The notes beneath the pieces are model-generated. The model was not told where the DNA came from and did not search any database. It saw only the letters and a program-made list of their open reading frames with translations. Source: Aquilaria yunnanensis (Eukaryota > Streptophyta > Magnoliopsida > Malvales > Thymelaeaceae). Taken from it: a stretch of 64,000 bases of DNA. Positions 32,344 to 45,400 of the stretch are shown in pieces. The position numbers and the translations under genes were made by a program. Location of the stretch: NCBI GenBank assembly GCA_039654915.1, contig JBDJPA010000011.1, positions 4,340,001 through 4,404,000 on the forward strand, written 5' to 3'. The first letter of the stretch is position 1. Every line of letters begins with the position of its first letter.

Positions 32344-35294
32344 TGTTGACACCCAATTTCGTCCAACCCCCTTTAAAAATTAAGTTAAAAAAAATTAAAA
32401 TTAAAAAAAAATTAAAAAAAAAAAATTAATTATTATTGTTAGTATTATTAAAAGATAAAAATAAATTAGATAGCTTATAGAGGCATTTTATTTTATAGGA
32501 TTAGTTAAATAATATATATATGTGTGTGTATAAAATAATATTATTATTATTAAAAAAAAAATGAGATCGAGGAGCTTCGAGGAGCTTCCTCTTTAATTTT
32601 AAAACACTGATCACTCTCTCTCCCCGATCTGATCTCTTCTTTTGGGCTCTTCCTACTAATAAAAAAAAAAAAAAAGAAAAAAAAGAAAAAGAGAGAGGAG
32701 GACTCCCACACGGCTCTCCTTCCTCGCCTTCTCCAGCACTCTGTCCTCCCTTTAAAAAAATCTCTTTCCTCTGAAAAACACGAATCTCCAGCTCCTCTTT
32801 CTCTCTTACTCTCTTCTCTCTTCCAGACTTTCTCTCTCTCTCTCTCCCTCTCGCAACAGCCAGCTCTCTTCTTCTTCTCCTCCTTCTTTCTGCCATAACC
32901 ACCGTCTTCTCTCCTTAAAACGAAACTCTCTTCTTTCTCTCCCTTCCCTTCTCTATCTCACGACTCTCATCTCTCTCGCCTGGGGGATATCTCTCTCTTT
33001 GGTCGCCTTCCACGAATCACGCTCCAAACGCCCAGCTGTTCTTCGTCGCCCCCCCTGCCATCGCTTCTTCCGCCGTCTCGAGTGCCCGCCGTGCTCCCCC
33101 TGCTTCGTGCTCCACCGTCCCGCGCCTGCGCTCCAGGCTCTCTCGTGCCTCGCCTCCCCTGCTAGATCGCCCCCGTGCTGCTGCTCTCTCTCCCCCGCGT
33201 CGCTCACCCGTTCGCCCGGCCAGCCGCCGCATCCAGCTCCTGCCGCTGCGCCCGCCAAGCTCCTCCAGTTTCCGGCCTAGTCCTCCGGCTGTTGCTCTCC
33301 CTCCGCCGCGCAATCGCCACCCCCTTCCCAGCTGCATCGCCATCCCATCGCCACAGCGCCACCGTCGCGAGAAGAGGAAGAAGTAAAAACGCTGGCAGAC
33401 GCGTTTTTGCGTTTTGACTAAGTCAAAGTTGCTTTTTTTTGGGTAAAATTCTTATTTAGTCCTTAGTTATCTTTATTTTATTCATTTAAGTCACTAACAT
33501 ATTTTATGTTGCAGATTAACCCCCGACAGCAAGATTTTCATTATTCATATTTTTCTTTGTTTTCTTTATTAATATTGGTTTGACCTTACATTAAATTTGA
33601 TTATTAAATTGATATAGGAGAACAACATAGGATTGTGATTTGATATGTTTATTTATTTATTTATTTATCCTTATTTTTAGAATAGTTTAATTTTAATTCT
33701 ATTAGTGCATCTAATGTGTACCAAATTATTGGTTAAGTAACATATAAATTATTGGAAAATCTGACCTAAGATCGATTATCAAAATCCATGTCCAGATGAT
33801 TCGGTTAGAATCCATGGTTTGGATATCAATTTAAAATTGTTTAAAGTAAACAAAAATTAAAATTAAATAATGAAACATAGCTCGCAAATCGATCTGTTGT
33901 TGATCCAAATCTGAGCCGAAAGTCTAATTTTGGCTTAATCCTAGTTAAATCCCTAGATTTATTTGATTTATCTGAGACTTTAAGTTTGTTTTGACTAACA
34001 ATTTAGCCACTGATGTTTATTTTCTTTTTTTTTTTTATGTTTTTGTTTATTCAGTTAATTAAAGGTGTAAAATTCACTTAGCAATTAACATTAAGTTTAA
34101 CTATATGATTAGCTTATATAAATAATTTAAATAAATAATTTGTCTTCGGATTTATCTGATTTGTTCATTTGAAACTTTAAGTTTGTTTTGATTTACAACT
34201 TGATCTCTGATTTACTTATGTTCTTTATTTTGTGTTTTGTTTGTTCAAATAATTAAACGCATAAACTAACTTAGAAATTGTCATTAAACTTAATTATATG
34301 ATTAGGTTAGATAGGTAATTTTAATAGATAATTTATCATCGGATTTATTTGATTTGTTCGTCTGAGACTTTAAGGTTGTTTTGAATTGCAATTTGGCCAT
34401 TAATGTTTATTCTCTTTTATGTCTTTGTTTGTTCATTTAATTAAGAGCATGAATAAACTTAAAGAATTAGTATTAAACATAATGGTATGATTTGATTAGA
34501 TAAATATTTTTAATAATTAATTTGCCCCTGGTCTTATTTGATTTGCATATTTGAGACTCTAATATTGTTCTGATTTACAAATTGGTCATTGCTTTACTTA
34601 TGATTTTCTTTTATAGTTTTGCTTGGTTTATTAAAATCATTAATTAGCTTAGAAATTAATATTAAGTATAATTAGATTAGATAAACCTTTTTTTTAATAA
34701 GTAATCTAAAATAGTTTAACGTGATAAAAAAATCACACTCAGGAAAATTCAGGCTGAGTGTGCTATTTAATAATTAATTAAATAATTAATTTTTAAATTA
34801 AATTCCATATCCGGACGATCCGGCAGGATCTACGGTTTGGAAAATATCAAACTTTTTTTTTTTAAAAAAATAAATAAATTAAATAAAAAGATAAAAATCC
34901 ATATTTTTACAATATGGATAAAATTGTTTAAAATTTCACCAAAATTCCGTGTCCAAATGACTCGGCAGAGTCCATGGTTCGGAATCAAAATCTTCCGTGT
35001 CCAAATGACTCGGCAGAGTCCATGGTTCGGAAGTATAAAATTTTACCTGAATTAATTACCAAAATCCACATTTTTGACTAATTCAGTTAAAATATCTAAA
35101 TTAACTGAAAATTTTTAAAAGCAAAGTAAAACAAAATTAAAATCAACTAAGGTGCCAATTTTGGGCGCTATAACAATATTGTTTTAGCGTAACCGTACTC
35201 CCGATCCCCGAACTCTCGCAGACCAATTTTAAGGTGACCAATCGACCTAGGTAAACCGATTGGTGGCGACTCCAGAAAACCCGACGTTGCCACA
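32344..35294 (+). repeat. 3' LTR of the cargo retrotransposon
   Basis: Same length as the 5' LTR (2951 bp) and offset by 12,988. Differences seen by eye are few: a cca for tgc change near 33351, one A to G change near 33377, one T to A change near 33996 and small changes in the A-rich tract near 32660. It ends GTTGCCACA, followed by the duplicated target atgat. Confidence 0.93.
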
Positions 35295-35368
35295 ATGATG
35301 TAATAATGTTATAAGATATAGAATTGTATTTTCCCATGCTAATAGTTTAAACATATTAACCTGTACAG

Positions 35369-36437
35369 AGGAGCTGTGAGTGGGATCCCATACACCATAA
35401 TGAGGTGTATCGGGTGTGGAATATATTGGGAGCACAGCATTATAGAAGCATAATGTCAGAAATTCGGCGTGTAAAAGATTCGGTTAAATGTCGAGCGAAG
35501 GCAAACTTTATGTCAGATGCTGCATATGCGGAAATGGAGGCATATTGGGCGAGCCCTGAGTTCATTCAGAAGTCTGCGAAGTTCAAGGCAATGCGAGCAA
35601 CAATGACTGACGAGGATTCATAGTCTGGCTCTTGCAGCGCGACATATGCTGGGGGATCTATCTCGATGTCTGTACATCGAGAGCAAATGGTATGTATCTT
35701 GCTAATGTTCTTTCAAACAACAGTTCAGGTACTAATGAAATTAAATTATATATTAATGTTACGTTTCATTCAATTAGAGAGAGAGAGATCTTGAGAAGAA
35801 GGACCCTGGCTTGTTTAAAGTCATTCAGGCGACACATAAAATGAAGAATGAGAAATATGTTAGTAAGCGCTGTGAAGAAGTTGCTGTAAGTAGTAAAACT
35901 GTTTGGTCGCAGAATATTCTTAAGTTAATTACTACGTTTTACAAATTATGACATGACTAAATGTATTTTATGACGTTTCTGTAGACTCGTATCAATGTAG
36001 AGATTGATGAGCAAACACAGCAAGAGGATGGAATAGAGGCCATTGATGAACTAGCAATCATTAGTACCGCATCTGGCGGTAGAAGAGGCCGTGTATTTGG
36101 ATTAGGATCTGAGCAGTGTGCTATACCGGGACGCCGACAGCCAGGTCCCATCCCGCCTATCGACATCACACAGACATCGCAATTCAACGAGCAAGTACAG
36201 AAGATGATGGCGGAGGAGAATGCGCGAAGGGATGTAGAGTACGAGAGGAAGCTCGAGAGAATTAAGAGGAGGCAGAAAGCAGAGATGGAGGCTCAGAGAG
36301 CCGCATTGGAGGCAAACCGGGCTCAGTTGGAGATTATTTGTCGTTCGCTAAACCTTCCGTGCCCGCCGGCACAACCAGTTCCACATTATCCTGATGACTC
36401 GGACTCAGAGGATGAGGAGATAGTCGGGACTCCGTGA
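35369..36437 (+). pseudogene. CACTA accessory gene (Transposase_24/TNPA type), exons 3-5
   Basis: Exons 35369-35689 (321 bp), 35778-35885 (108 bp) and 35985-36437 (453 bp, stop TGA) continue the frame of exon 2. Exon 3 starts RSCEWDPIHHNEVYRVW and contains EMEAYWASPEF, the typical Transposase_24 core. Exon 4 gives LEKKDPGLFKVIQATHK. Exon 5 contains GRRGRVFGLGSEQ, a charged coiled-coil stretch (roughly 36190-36340) and an acidic end DDSDSEDEE. A TAG at 35621-35623 interrupts exon 3, the second nonsense codon in this gene. Splicing signals are otherwise good. The retrotransposon separates these exons from exons 1-2 by 16 kb. Confidence 0.78.
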
Positions 36438-36779
36438 TGGGCGTCATTAACAGGTTAGCGCATTTCCAAAGTTCTTGTGTTAGAGCCATAGACATAATAA
36501 TTTTTAGACCTAAATCAGACTGACTTGATATTTATGAAATGTGTAAGCCGTTGAATGTTGAATGCTTTCTTTCAAACATATCTGTTATTGCTTTAATTAT
36601 GCTGTATTTGAGAATTGCATATTTTAATTATGTTGGCATAGTTGTGTAATGTTTATTGCTGAGTAAAGCCGGGCGTACATTTGAATTCTTACAATTAATT
36701 TTGAATGTGGATTGAAACATGGAAAAATACGAAACAACCGAAAGCTGGAACGTTTAATATATATAACGAACGCGAAAAT

Positions 36780-37325
36780 GGGAAACTTACCAACTTGCGC
36801 GCGTTGTTAATTACCAACTTGCAATACGGTCAGTACCAATGGCTTCATAACAACAACCTTACCAACTTCCGGCAGTTGGTGCCAAGTTACCAACTGCTGG
36901 CAGTTGGTAACTTACTTACCAACTGTCAGCAGTTGATAGTAGTTCTAGTTACCAACTGCTGGCCGTTGGTAACTTACCAACTGTTGGCCATAGTTACCAA
37001 CTGTCAGCCGTTGGTAAGTTACCAATTGCTAGCCGTTGGTAATTTACCAACTGCCAGCAGTTGGTAATTTACCAACGGCTGACAGCTGGTAACTACTACT
37101 ACACGATGGAAACCGAGTGCTTTCCATGACCGTTGTTAATTACCAATGTGTAGACGTTGGTAAAATACACGTTGGAATGTACCAACGTGTTATTAGTTGC
37201 GCGTTGGTAAAAATTTTTCCAACTTATCGAATACCAACTGCCATTTACCAACGTGCAGCAGTTGGTAAATTCAATTTACCAACTGCTGCACGTTGGTAAA
37301 TGGCAGTTGGTAAAGTCCTATATTT
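36780..37325. repeat. Right subterminal palindromic array of CACTA element B
   Basis: More than fifteen units such as 'ttaccaactg...cagttggtaa' are packed into about 540 bp, many forming perfect short palindromes with 3-6 base loops. It matches the array at the left end. These are probable binding sites of the accessory transposon protein. Confidence 0.75.
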
Positions 37326-37437
37326 TAGTGGTGAAAATTCAAATCGCTTTTAGCAGCCATATTGGCCACCGTTTTGGTAGTGACCACAAAAAACAGTCAC
37401 GCTCTGGCGGTTGCTATACTTGAGATTTGTTGTAGTG

Positions 37438-39290
37438 CGTCTTTTTCCAATAACTCTTATGCCGTCAACTCTTTTGCCATCATGCTGCTACATGGCCTTG
37501 CACCATCCCCATCCTCTATCCGGATGCTTTGGGCAGAAGTTCAAATGGCCCCTACTTCTACAGTCGCCGACGAAGCTTGTCATGGCTGTGATCATTTAAC
37601 AAGGAAATGCTCTATCTTCGAAAGACCATCTTCCCAAAAGTGGAAACAGCACCAAGTGGGTAATATGTCAGGCTGAAGTATTAACTTGTATCCTATTACA
37701 GTGGTATAGAACCTCCGATTCTATATGAGTTGTTGGAGTGGATTGAGTCATACGTTGTGGGCTTAGGTTTTGGTTTTCTTGGCCAATTAAAAAAAAAAGA
37801 AAAAGTTTTGTTTTCTTGTAGTTAGCTCGGGACAGATATGAGAGTGGCAATTAAGGATGTAATGTGATAATAATTGGTTGTAGAAATATTTCATAACAAG
37901 TTACAAGTTTTTTTCTTATCAAGTCGGTTATCAATACGTAGGTCTCGACTTGTTTTTATTCAAATATTCAACTTTATAAATACACCTGTGCCCCAGATTT
38001 AGCCTCACACACTATTGTAGTAGTAGTTGTGCGTTGATCTTAAGTATGAGAATGAGGAGTTACTACCATAACATCTGTTAACACCCCAATTTTGAGTCCC
38101 AGGAGTCATGATGTATCTTTTTCACTCAATGTTTTTGCATGAACTATATTTGGGCCTTGTGCCTCTAATGTTATAATGAAAATTAACTATTCCCTTCGGA
38201 TAATTTCCGGCCCAAGTAAAAACATTCCTCGTTGGGCTATTTTAGGCCCACTTGTAATGAGCAGTTATCAGCTAATGCCATAGCTTGCTTGCAAGCAAAT
38301 AACAAAATCAAGCATTCGGGGAAAACGGCCGCACTACCAAATGCCAAAACGCCAACCAAAAGGCAAGTGGTGGGAGTATATCTATGTTTCTTTTGATGAG
38401 AAAGCAACAAAAGCTTACAAGTTTCCTTCACTTTTATCGAAATCAGTTTGCATGCAAAATCATGAACTTCAATAGTTGGATTTCATACAAATTATATTTC
38501 GTCCGGGCTATTTGAAGGTGCATGTATGTCTACGTATATATTGCATTACAGCGATTTTTATGTGTTCATGTGAGAGGGAGAAGGAGACCCACTTTTTCTT
38601 TTTGTTGTTTCGTAGCTTCCAAACTGAACTCCATATTATTAGATAATATATTTTTTTCTCAGTTCACTTCATCGATCTTCCACCTAGCAATTTCGATAAT
38701 ATATTCCATGCACTGAGAATTAATTAGATAATTATCAGGCATACGTGTAACGTCTTAAACAAGATTTAGGAGACAATATCATGAAAAAGGGATAATTTAA
38801 TACTACTAGTATTACCAATGTCTTCCTTCTAGGGTTGTGAATTTTGAATTAAATATATATGCAAATGCACTCCATTAATTAATTAGTGAATGAAATAAGA
38901 AATTAGCAAAGTTAGTTGAGCGTGGAATATTAATTACTATTAGAGATCGAAACTGCTAGAAAGATCAGATTTGATAATAAATTCGATCGGGTCAGGAACT
39001 GCTCTTATCAGGATCTTAATTATTAGATATAGAAGAACGAAGATTATTCTAGATTCAAGGGATGAGTTACTGATGCTTTTGGTCGGTATATTTGGAAGTA
39101 CTGATCCGAATATACCCCATCTGAGGAAAAAAAAATAACGGTTCAAATATTCCAGGGATCGGGTAGGAATATATAGTTGATGGATAGATAGAGAAACTTG
39201 GCAAGTTGGGGAGTGCTCGAGTCTTCCATAATCGAGTTGCAGGTTTGAATATGCATGAGCGGGTGTAGGTTCTAATTCCAAAGATCAAAT
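37438..39290. other. Unassigned sequence right of the nested CACTA elements
   Basis: No gene supported. The open frame near 37362-37676 overlaps the CACTA A end and has no recognisable product. The DNA should be the original right flank of CACTA A, continuing the sequence left of 14105. Confidence 0.3.
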
Positions 39291-39349
39291 ATTTTCGAGT
39301 TCCTTATCCACCCAAAGAGTAAATATTTGTGGATACGGAACTCGAATAT
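39291..39349. repeat. Short inverted repeat (hairpin)
   Basis: attttcgagttccttatccac (39291-39311) pairs with gtggatacggaactcgaata (39329-39348), leaving a loop of about 17 bases. Next to it is an AT microsatellite. It may be the end of a small foldback element. Confidence 0.5.
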
Positions 39350-39952
39350 ATATATATATATATTACAAAAAGATGTTCATTCTAATGAATAGTAAGTCAA
39401 ATAATATTTTACAATCTAATAATGGCATAAATCTCTAAGAAATAATAGAAATATAAAATTGGCAATTAAAATGGCTATTCATTTTTGTGACACTTAATAA
39501 AAGGAAGGGAATCTGATTGAGTCGAACATTCTATGTAAACCAGAATAAATTTTGAATAGATAATTCATAAATAACTAGAATAAACCTAAGATAGAATATG
39601 ACCAAATAATCAATATGAATAATAGATTATTGAACCAACTAAAAGACGGATTAACCTCTAATGGTACATCAACCAACAAAAAATCTAATACAATGAATGG
39701 ATAAAAAATTCTAATACCATCATCCGATCCATTATTTGAGAATGTTTCATAATCAATGTCTATCGGTTTTTAGCCTTCGTCATCTGCTTGACTTCCTAAC
39801 ACTAAAAATGGATCACTCAAATTTGTATGTCATACAGCATTAGAAGAACCAGACAATGCTCCTATTAGTAGTGATAAATGGGTTTTGAGAAGGATAAGGA
39901 GAAATAAGAAAAAAGGTAAAAGAAAAAAAAAAGAGGCAGTTATGTGAGTGCA

Positions 39953-41380
39953 TGTTGTACCCAAAAGCCAATCATAAGATGATTGTATTTTGTATATTGA
40001 GATATGATATTTTATTGAGGTATAAATTCAGTAATTATGTTTGTTGTTTTATTTCTGTGTAACATAATAAACATAATTATAACTCTAGAATAATGATATT
40101 CTTAAATAACTCTGGTTTAGTATTATCGTGGAGCGGGTTGTAATAATATATAAAGATTAGTATATGTGGAGATTAATATAAAATATGTAGTCTACATATG
40201 GGTACGAGTTAGAGAACTTGTGTACTGGACCGACTTACCATAAGAATACTAAATGGATTGTTATATGAATGTCATAAGTGATTCTTACAGTAATCATGTA
40301 TATGTAGTCCTTGGACCTAAGGTTATTAAGGTTCCCTATATGTGAGTCACATACTTTGATACTTCCCATTGTTGCTCGTAATTAAGTGAACTTGAAGGAG
40401 GTTATTGGGTATGTCACATATCATGTGGAGGGTTTTGTATGATCAAGATGAGATTTGTCCCTCATATGTAACGAGAGTGATATCTTCAGGTCTCTTGATA
40501 GAGTGAGACTAAAAAAATGTATGGCCATACTTGGATGAGGTAATATATGATATCAATGTTATCAGTTTAAGTTAGTCTACTCAGTAATCAATAAACCATA
40601 GATCGGGCTATACGAGAGTAACACATTCCATGTCTCATAATTGGTCTTGATATCTTGGATAAAGAGACAATGACATATACGGATAATGATCATAAACATT
40701 TAGTCGAATCACCGATAATCTTGTCACTTGGGTTGCAATAATGTGTTACTAAACACCGTTCATTATTTATGATCATAAATGTGATTTATGATTATTACCA
40801 ATGGATATGAGCCTATTGAGTTGCACACATAGAGCCAATTGAATTATTTTCTTAGTTTCATGATAATTTCGTATTAATAATTGACCTAAAGGTTGAGCTA
40901 TTATTAGGCCTGAAATTAAAACCTAATTGGATTAGGGCTTTGAAACCCATTAGGATTGGAAGTTGAGTCTCACTATAAATATATCATATAGTGAGAAATT
41001 CGCAGCTCTTGCCTTAGCCTCTTTAAGGACGAAATCATAAGAGTTTTGAGAGTTCCAGCCGCACTATTTTCTTGCAATTTCTTGGAGGACGCAAGCTATC
41101 ACTGCAAACACAAAAGGAATGCATCTATCAGGACGTGGTGAAGGCATAGTGATTCCAAGAGGTCCATGTAGATACCATAAAAGATTGAATACGTTAACTG
41201 TTCAAGTTTTATGATTCGACTCAATAGATGGGTGAAAAATTTCAACCGAACTAGATATAAAATTTTAAGCACCCGATTTACCCCGTTTCTCTTGGATTCT
41301 GGAAGGTTTTGGTTATATTCCACTGTGTTTGCTTAGCTCCTGAAACCCTATAGGTTAATCGTGTGGAATAAAAAAAATAA
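39953..41380 (+). mobile_element. Probable solo LTR or LTR-element fragment
   Basis: No coding potential. It starts near a TGTTGTAC string and has a TATA-like site (ctataaatatatcat, about 40973-40988), followed by leader-like sequence with 'gcagctcttgcc' and a long 3' part. The layout looks like U3-R-U5 of a plant LTR. Boundaries and target duplication were not established. Confidence 0.35.
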
Positions 41381-41564
41381 AATTTACCGGTTAGATTTAA
41401 ATTGGAATCTAAACCCAATCAAAGATGCAGAGAAGAGAGGACGAAGATGATGTTGAGAAAACTTAAGAGAGGAGGAGGAGACAGCTAGGGTTAACTGCAT
41501 ACATATTTATACTTTGCAAACATTCTGAAGATATGCTACAGTTTTTATGACTGTAGGGTTTTTT

Positions 41565-41760
41565 TTTTTTTAAACGGCAAATAAATTTATTAAATAAAAG
41601 AGAAATACAAAAAGTTCCGACAAAAAACTAGAACAAACTTAATCCTCAAAGGGAAAAACCCAAGACAAAAACCCCTAAACTTCGCAAACACCCTTCGCCC
41701 CTAGTTCTTAAAACCCTGCGACTAATCCTGGTAAACCTCAAGGTGAAAGCTTGTACTTCA
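41565..41760 (-). mobile_element. Truncated LINE 3' end with poly-A (as poly-T)
   Basis: On the minus strand the sequence ends with 'ggaactttttgtatttctc', then 'ttaataaatttatttgcc' and a poly-A tail (poly-T at 41565-41577). This is the usual 3' end of plant L1-type elements. No reverse transcriptase is included. Confidence 0.5.
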
Positions 41761-42630
41761 TCGAAGTTTAATTTTGTAAGTTACGAACACATTTGTATCA
41801 GAGTGTATGTCAATATATAAATTAAAGAAGCAGTAAATTTTGACAAAAAGAAAACTAGGTGGGATTCGAATTGAAAAACAAAAGGAGAATGAAGTTATGC
41901 ACTAGGATTCCTTGGTTCCATTCCAGATATGTCACTTTTGGAATTTGATTATACGCGTGTGTACATATATATTAATTTAATTTGTCAGCAGAAGAGTATT
42001 TATCAAGGTTAGATTTTGTTTGTTTGTTTTTTTCTCCTTATGAATCGATGGATCGAAGAGAAGAGATGGGGAAAAAGTGTTTTAAAGTAAAGGAAGGATG
42101 AAATTATGATGGAAAAGAAGTGTTACCACCTTAATTTGTTGGTTCCTGAGGATCTGATGATGGACGGAATGGAACCATGCCAAGATTTTTCGATCAAATG
42201 GATTTATTCCCGGTGGAAAATTCGTTCGGATTCCCAATCACCGCCACTGCTTTAATCATCCCCAATGCAACTAACTACTAATTCAACCTTCCGGCCCATC
42301 CATAACTTGTTCCTTCTCTACTGTTACTTTTCATGATCGATGCTATTGCTAGCTAGCTTTTTCACGTCGCATCACATCTATTCTACCATATTAATCCCAA
42401 TCATCTTTCTTAAGTAATTTCCTCGTGATCAAATTCAAAATAAACCCCAACTTTGATTTGTACGTGGTATGATTTTTCGTCCGCCCAAGCCCAAGCCTCC
42501 TCAAGGCATCAAACCGGCCGGGAAAGAAATTAACTGGCCAGCAGGGTTTACGAATTAATTACGAACATAAATCCATCGGCGGCCGGCCAAATCTATACAG
42601 CTACTTCAGGTTCAGGCTAAATTTCCTGGC
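41761..42630. other. Unassigned intergenic sequence
   Basis: No gene, RNA or clear repeat recognised. Confidence 0.25.
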
Positions 42631-43130
42631 ATGGCTTGTTGGGTCTGTTGGTTTAAACTCAAAAAGTTTAAGTTGATAGGATTTAGTTTTAGTTTTCTTA
42701 TTTATTTGGGATTTAATTTTCCTATTTTGATATAATTTGAGTTTATTTATGTTATATAAAAAGATTTATTATATTAGAGTTTTGATAATAAGAAAAAAAA
42801 TAATTGTTGTGAAAATGCAAGATGTAAGAGTGTTAAAAGAGAGGAGATTCGGAGGCCAAGCAGGATTAAGACAAAAACTTTTTTTTATTCTCATATATTA
42901 TAATTATGTGATGACAAGATTATGGAGTTATCAGTAGTATATAGGAAATTTATAGATTAGCATGAGCACTAAGAGTATAACTCTACTGTAATTTTTTATA
43001 TTTTATTTAAGTAAGTTTCTTTTATCCATAGATATATGTTAGTTAAAAATCGAATCATGTTAAATTTGTGTATGTCCAATTGATAATGTTTGTTTTCATT
43101 TGGCGTGATAGGTGATATTGGCGACTGTCT
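42631..43130 (+). mobile_element. Possible solo LTR
   Basis: It begins near TGTTGGTTTAAACTC and contains a TATA-like string (ttatataaaaagattt, about 42749-42764), followed by a leader-like region with 'gcaagatgtaagagtgtta'. No coding content. The ends are not proven. Confidence 0.35.
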
Positions 43131-45400
43131 TATCTTAAACACATTCATTCTCGAATTCATTCATTATTCTATATACCTACAAAAGAGTACAATACACTTT
43201 AATGGATGAAAATTCATTAATTAATATATAAATAGTATAAAAAAGCAACATATACATGTATATATATTTTATACAACTAGAGGTATACGTATAATGATAT
43301 CTGATTCTAAGCTTCGTAAATTAAGCCCCCCCTTGCGCTAGCTACCCAATTCAGATCAATATAAAATTCCTTCAGGAAGGAATAAATACATAAATCACAT
43401 ACGTTAATTCCTTGGTCTTTAATTAATTGATAAATCCCATAATTAATGCTTTCTAGCTTGCTACCAGATCAATCATTTAAGTGATGACTGATTAATATTC
43501 ATCTCCTTTAGATATATAAAAGAAAGCTAGCCATTGATCATCCACTACATTATAGTAGGAGTGGAAGCAGCAATCAATTAATCTGAGACTTCAACTTCTC
43601 CATTAATTATTTAGAAACAGAAAAACATCCTCTTTGCCAAGATGACTAGCTAGCTAGGCTAATGATTGCTCTCGATCTTAAGACAAATATTAATGAGAAT
43701 CACAAACATATATGATCTATATATGTTCCAATCCAATTATATATGAGAACCCTTTTACAAAGATTCTGTATCTATATATATATATTCCTATGGCTGCATA
43801 TATATAAAGCTACCCCATCCCCATATAATTGCTTATAATTTGGCCATTATTTATTGTGATTCCTAATTGTATTGCCAATCCCCAACTGATGAAAAACATA
43901 TCTCGAAAAGCAATTCCATTATGACAATAGGAGAAATCAATGTTCTTTTCTACCATTAGCAGGTCGCTGAGCCATTTTTCACAATGTAATTCCTTGTCCC
44001 AACAGCCACTATTTATTGGGGACTGTTTTTCAAAGATAAAAAGAATATAACTATCGTCCTATTTGGGAATAACTTTTATCATCGACATTAAAATTTTAAA
44101 CAATTTATTTAAAAGTGAAAATGAAACCGTTAAAATTAAAAGTTAAAAATTATAATTGAATAATTTTTTTAAAAACTCTAATGCTAATCTCTTATTCTAA
44201 TACCAAATGAGACACACACACATAATATTAGTATCTTGTCATGGTAAGTTTCACTATATTTGATTATATGACTATGATTTATAAAAAAAATGAAAAATGA
44301 TTTCATATGAATTCTAGATTTTGAAAACCTTGGTCAAATCTATTCTATCCCCCTTTTCCCTAATGTTATTAGTGAATCATTAGTCAATAGCAATATAGCA
44401 CAGCATAAAAATGCTAGTTTTCTGTTAAACAGAGAAAACATAACGCTGAAAATGCTGCAACTTAAAGTTTCAGATAACTATAAGCTAGTAAATCTAAGTT
44501 GTTCAGGTCTAGTTTAAAGAGTAGTAGTACAAATTCTTCTGATAAAAAAGCTTTCGTATAATTGTTTAAATTTATAAGCAATTCCATTCAATCTACCCAA
44601 AGACAAAGTCGCACCATTTTCATAAGTTAGAGTTGGGGACGAACTCCTGCAAGTGCATCAAAAAGTTTGAGGAGCATTGGTTCACTAAAGCCTATTTTAA
44701 AATCTGAAATGGAAATGATCCACAAGTTGCAAATTTATTATTTTGTTTTGGAACAGTATTTTTTTTTTTTTTATACAGAGCGATAGAAGTTTATTATTGT
44801 AGCCGGATGACAGGGATTGAGGATGAGAGAGATAATTAGGAATTTGGGTGGGCTTTGAGTGGGTTGAGCACTACGGCCACAATTTGTGGGCCCCAGTGAA
44901 TCATTGCCAACGCAAAATGGGCGTGTTACTTCACGGAAAGAGGATGCGTGGGCCCATTTCTATGCAGCGTCCATTTTTCCCTTCCAAACTGGGCCCCTGC
45001 TTTTCACCAACTGAACTCAATTCCAGCAGTTTTTTCGGTTGCGACCTTCTGATGATCTGTTCTGCCTCTCCCTCATTGCTTTCTATTTTGGGTCATCTTT
45101 GCCTCTTTCTTTCTTTTTCCTAAAATACTACTTTGTCTCATATATTTAAAATATTTGATTTTGGTATAGAGATTAAAAAAAAATTTCCTCTTTTTTCACT
45201 TTAACCCTTTTGTTTTTACACGCAGAGCAACAAACAACAGTAAAAGGCCACCCAATGTACTACTGCAAAAAAGGACAAACTACAATACAAACTTATATGA
45301 AATTGATAATTTTTAAAATAATCCATTTATATAAAAAAGTATACTAATACATTACAATTAATGTAAAATGAACTCGCTTTTTTAACTTGTTGACCGCTTG
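43131..45400. other. AT-rich intergenic sequence
   Basis: No gene supported. A T-run at 44759-44772 and a moderately GC-rich patch at 44860-45100 stand out but lack a recognisable gene or element. Confidence 0.3.

Larger units (their letters stand above)
19356..35294 (+). mobile_element. 15.9-kb non-autonomous LTR retrotransposon with gene cargo
   Basis: It has two 2951-bp LTRs (19356-22306 and 32344-35294), each TG...CA (TGTTGACACC...GTTGCCACA). A 5-bp target duplication atgat lies at 19351-19355 and 35295-35299. A primer-binding site follows the 5' LTR and a purine tract (aaaggggggcagc) precedes the 3' LTR. The 10,037-bp interior shows no recognisable protease, reverse transcriptase, RNase H or integrase. 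It carries tandem repeats, three copies of a cysteine-rich gene and a LOG-type gene. This fits a large retrotransposon derivative (LARD), probably of the Ogre/TAT branch of Ty3/Gypsy, that relies on another element's enzymes. By eye the LTRs differ at only a few positions, so insertion was recent. Confidence 0.92.
15193..37333 (+). mobile_element. CACTA element B, transposase-deleted, carries accessory gene
   Basis: The left terminus is CACTACTAAAAAACCCGTCG. The reverse complement of the right terminus is CACCACTAAAATATAGGACT. The target duplication aaa lies on both sides (15190-15192, 37334-37336). Subterminal regions hold many 'ccaacg...cgttgg' palindromic units (15215-15540 and 36790-37320). 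Without the retrotransposon insertion it is about 6.2 kb. It keeps leader exons near the left end (donor after 15732, then 15840-15890), the last exon of a TNP2-type transposase and an accessory gene. The main transposase catalytic region is gone, so it cannot move on its own. Confidence 0.85.
14105..37437. mobile_element. CACTA element A, outermost of a three-level nest
   Basis: The left terminus is CACTACAACAAAATTCACTT. The reverse complement of the right terminus is CACTACAACAAATCTCAAGT. Subterminal motifs of the 'gttgcca/ggttgcc' type occur near both ends. The flanking trinucleotides are cat (left) and cgt (right), a one-base mismatch from a 3-bp duplication. The element's own DNA is only about 1.2 kb (14105-15192 and 37334-37437), because element B inserted near its right end. 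No coding sequence of its own is visible. Confidence 0.7.

Noticed and set aside
37362..37676. 104-residue plus-strand frame as a possible host gene
   Set aside because: Its first part lies in the terminal repeat of CACTA A, an overlapping second frame is equally open, and no family is recognised.
44848..45123. 91-residue frame in a GC-rich patch
   Set aside because: No recognisable product, promoter or splice structure.
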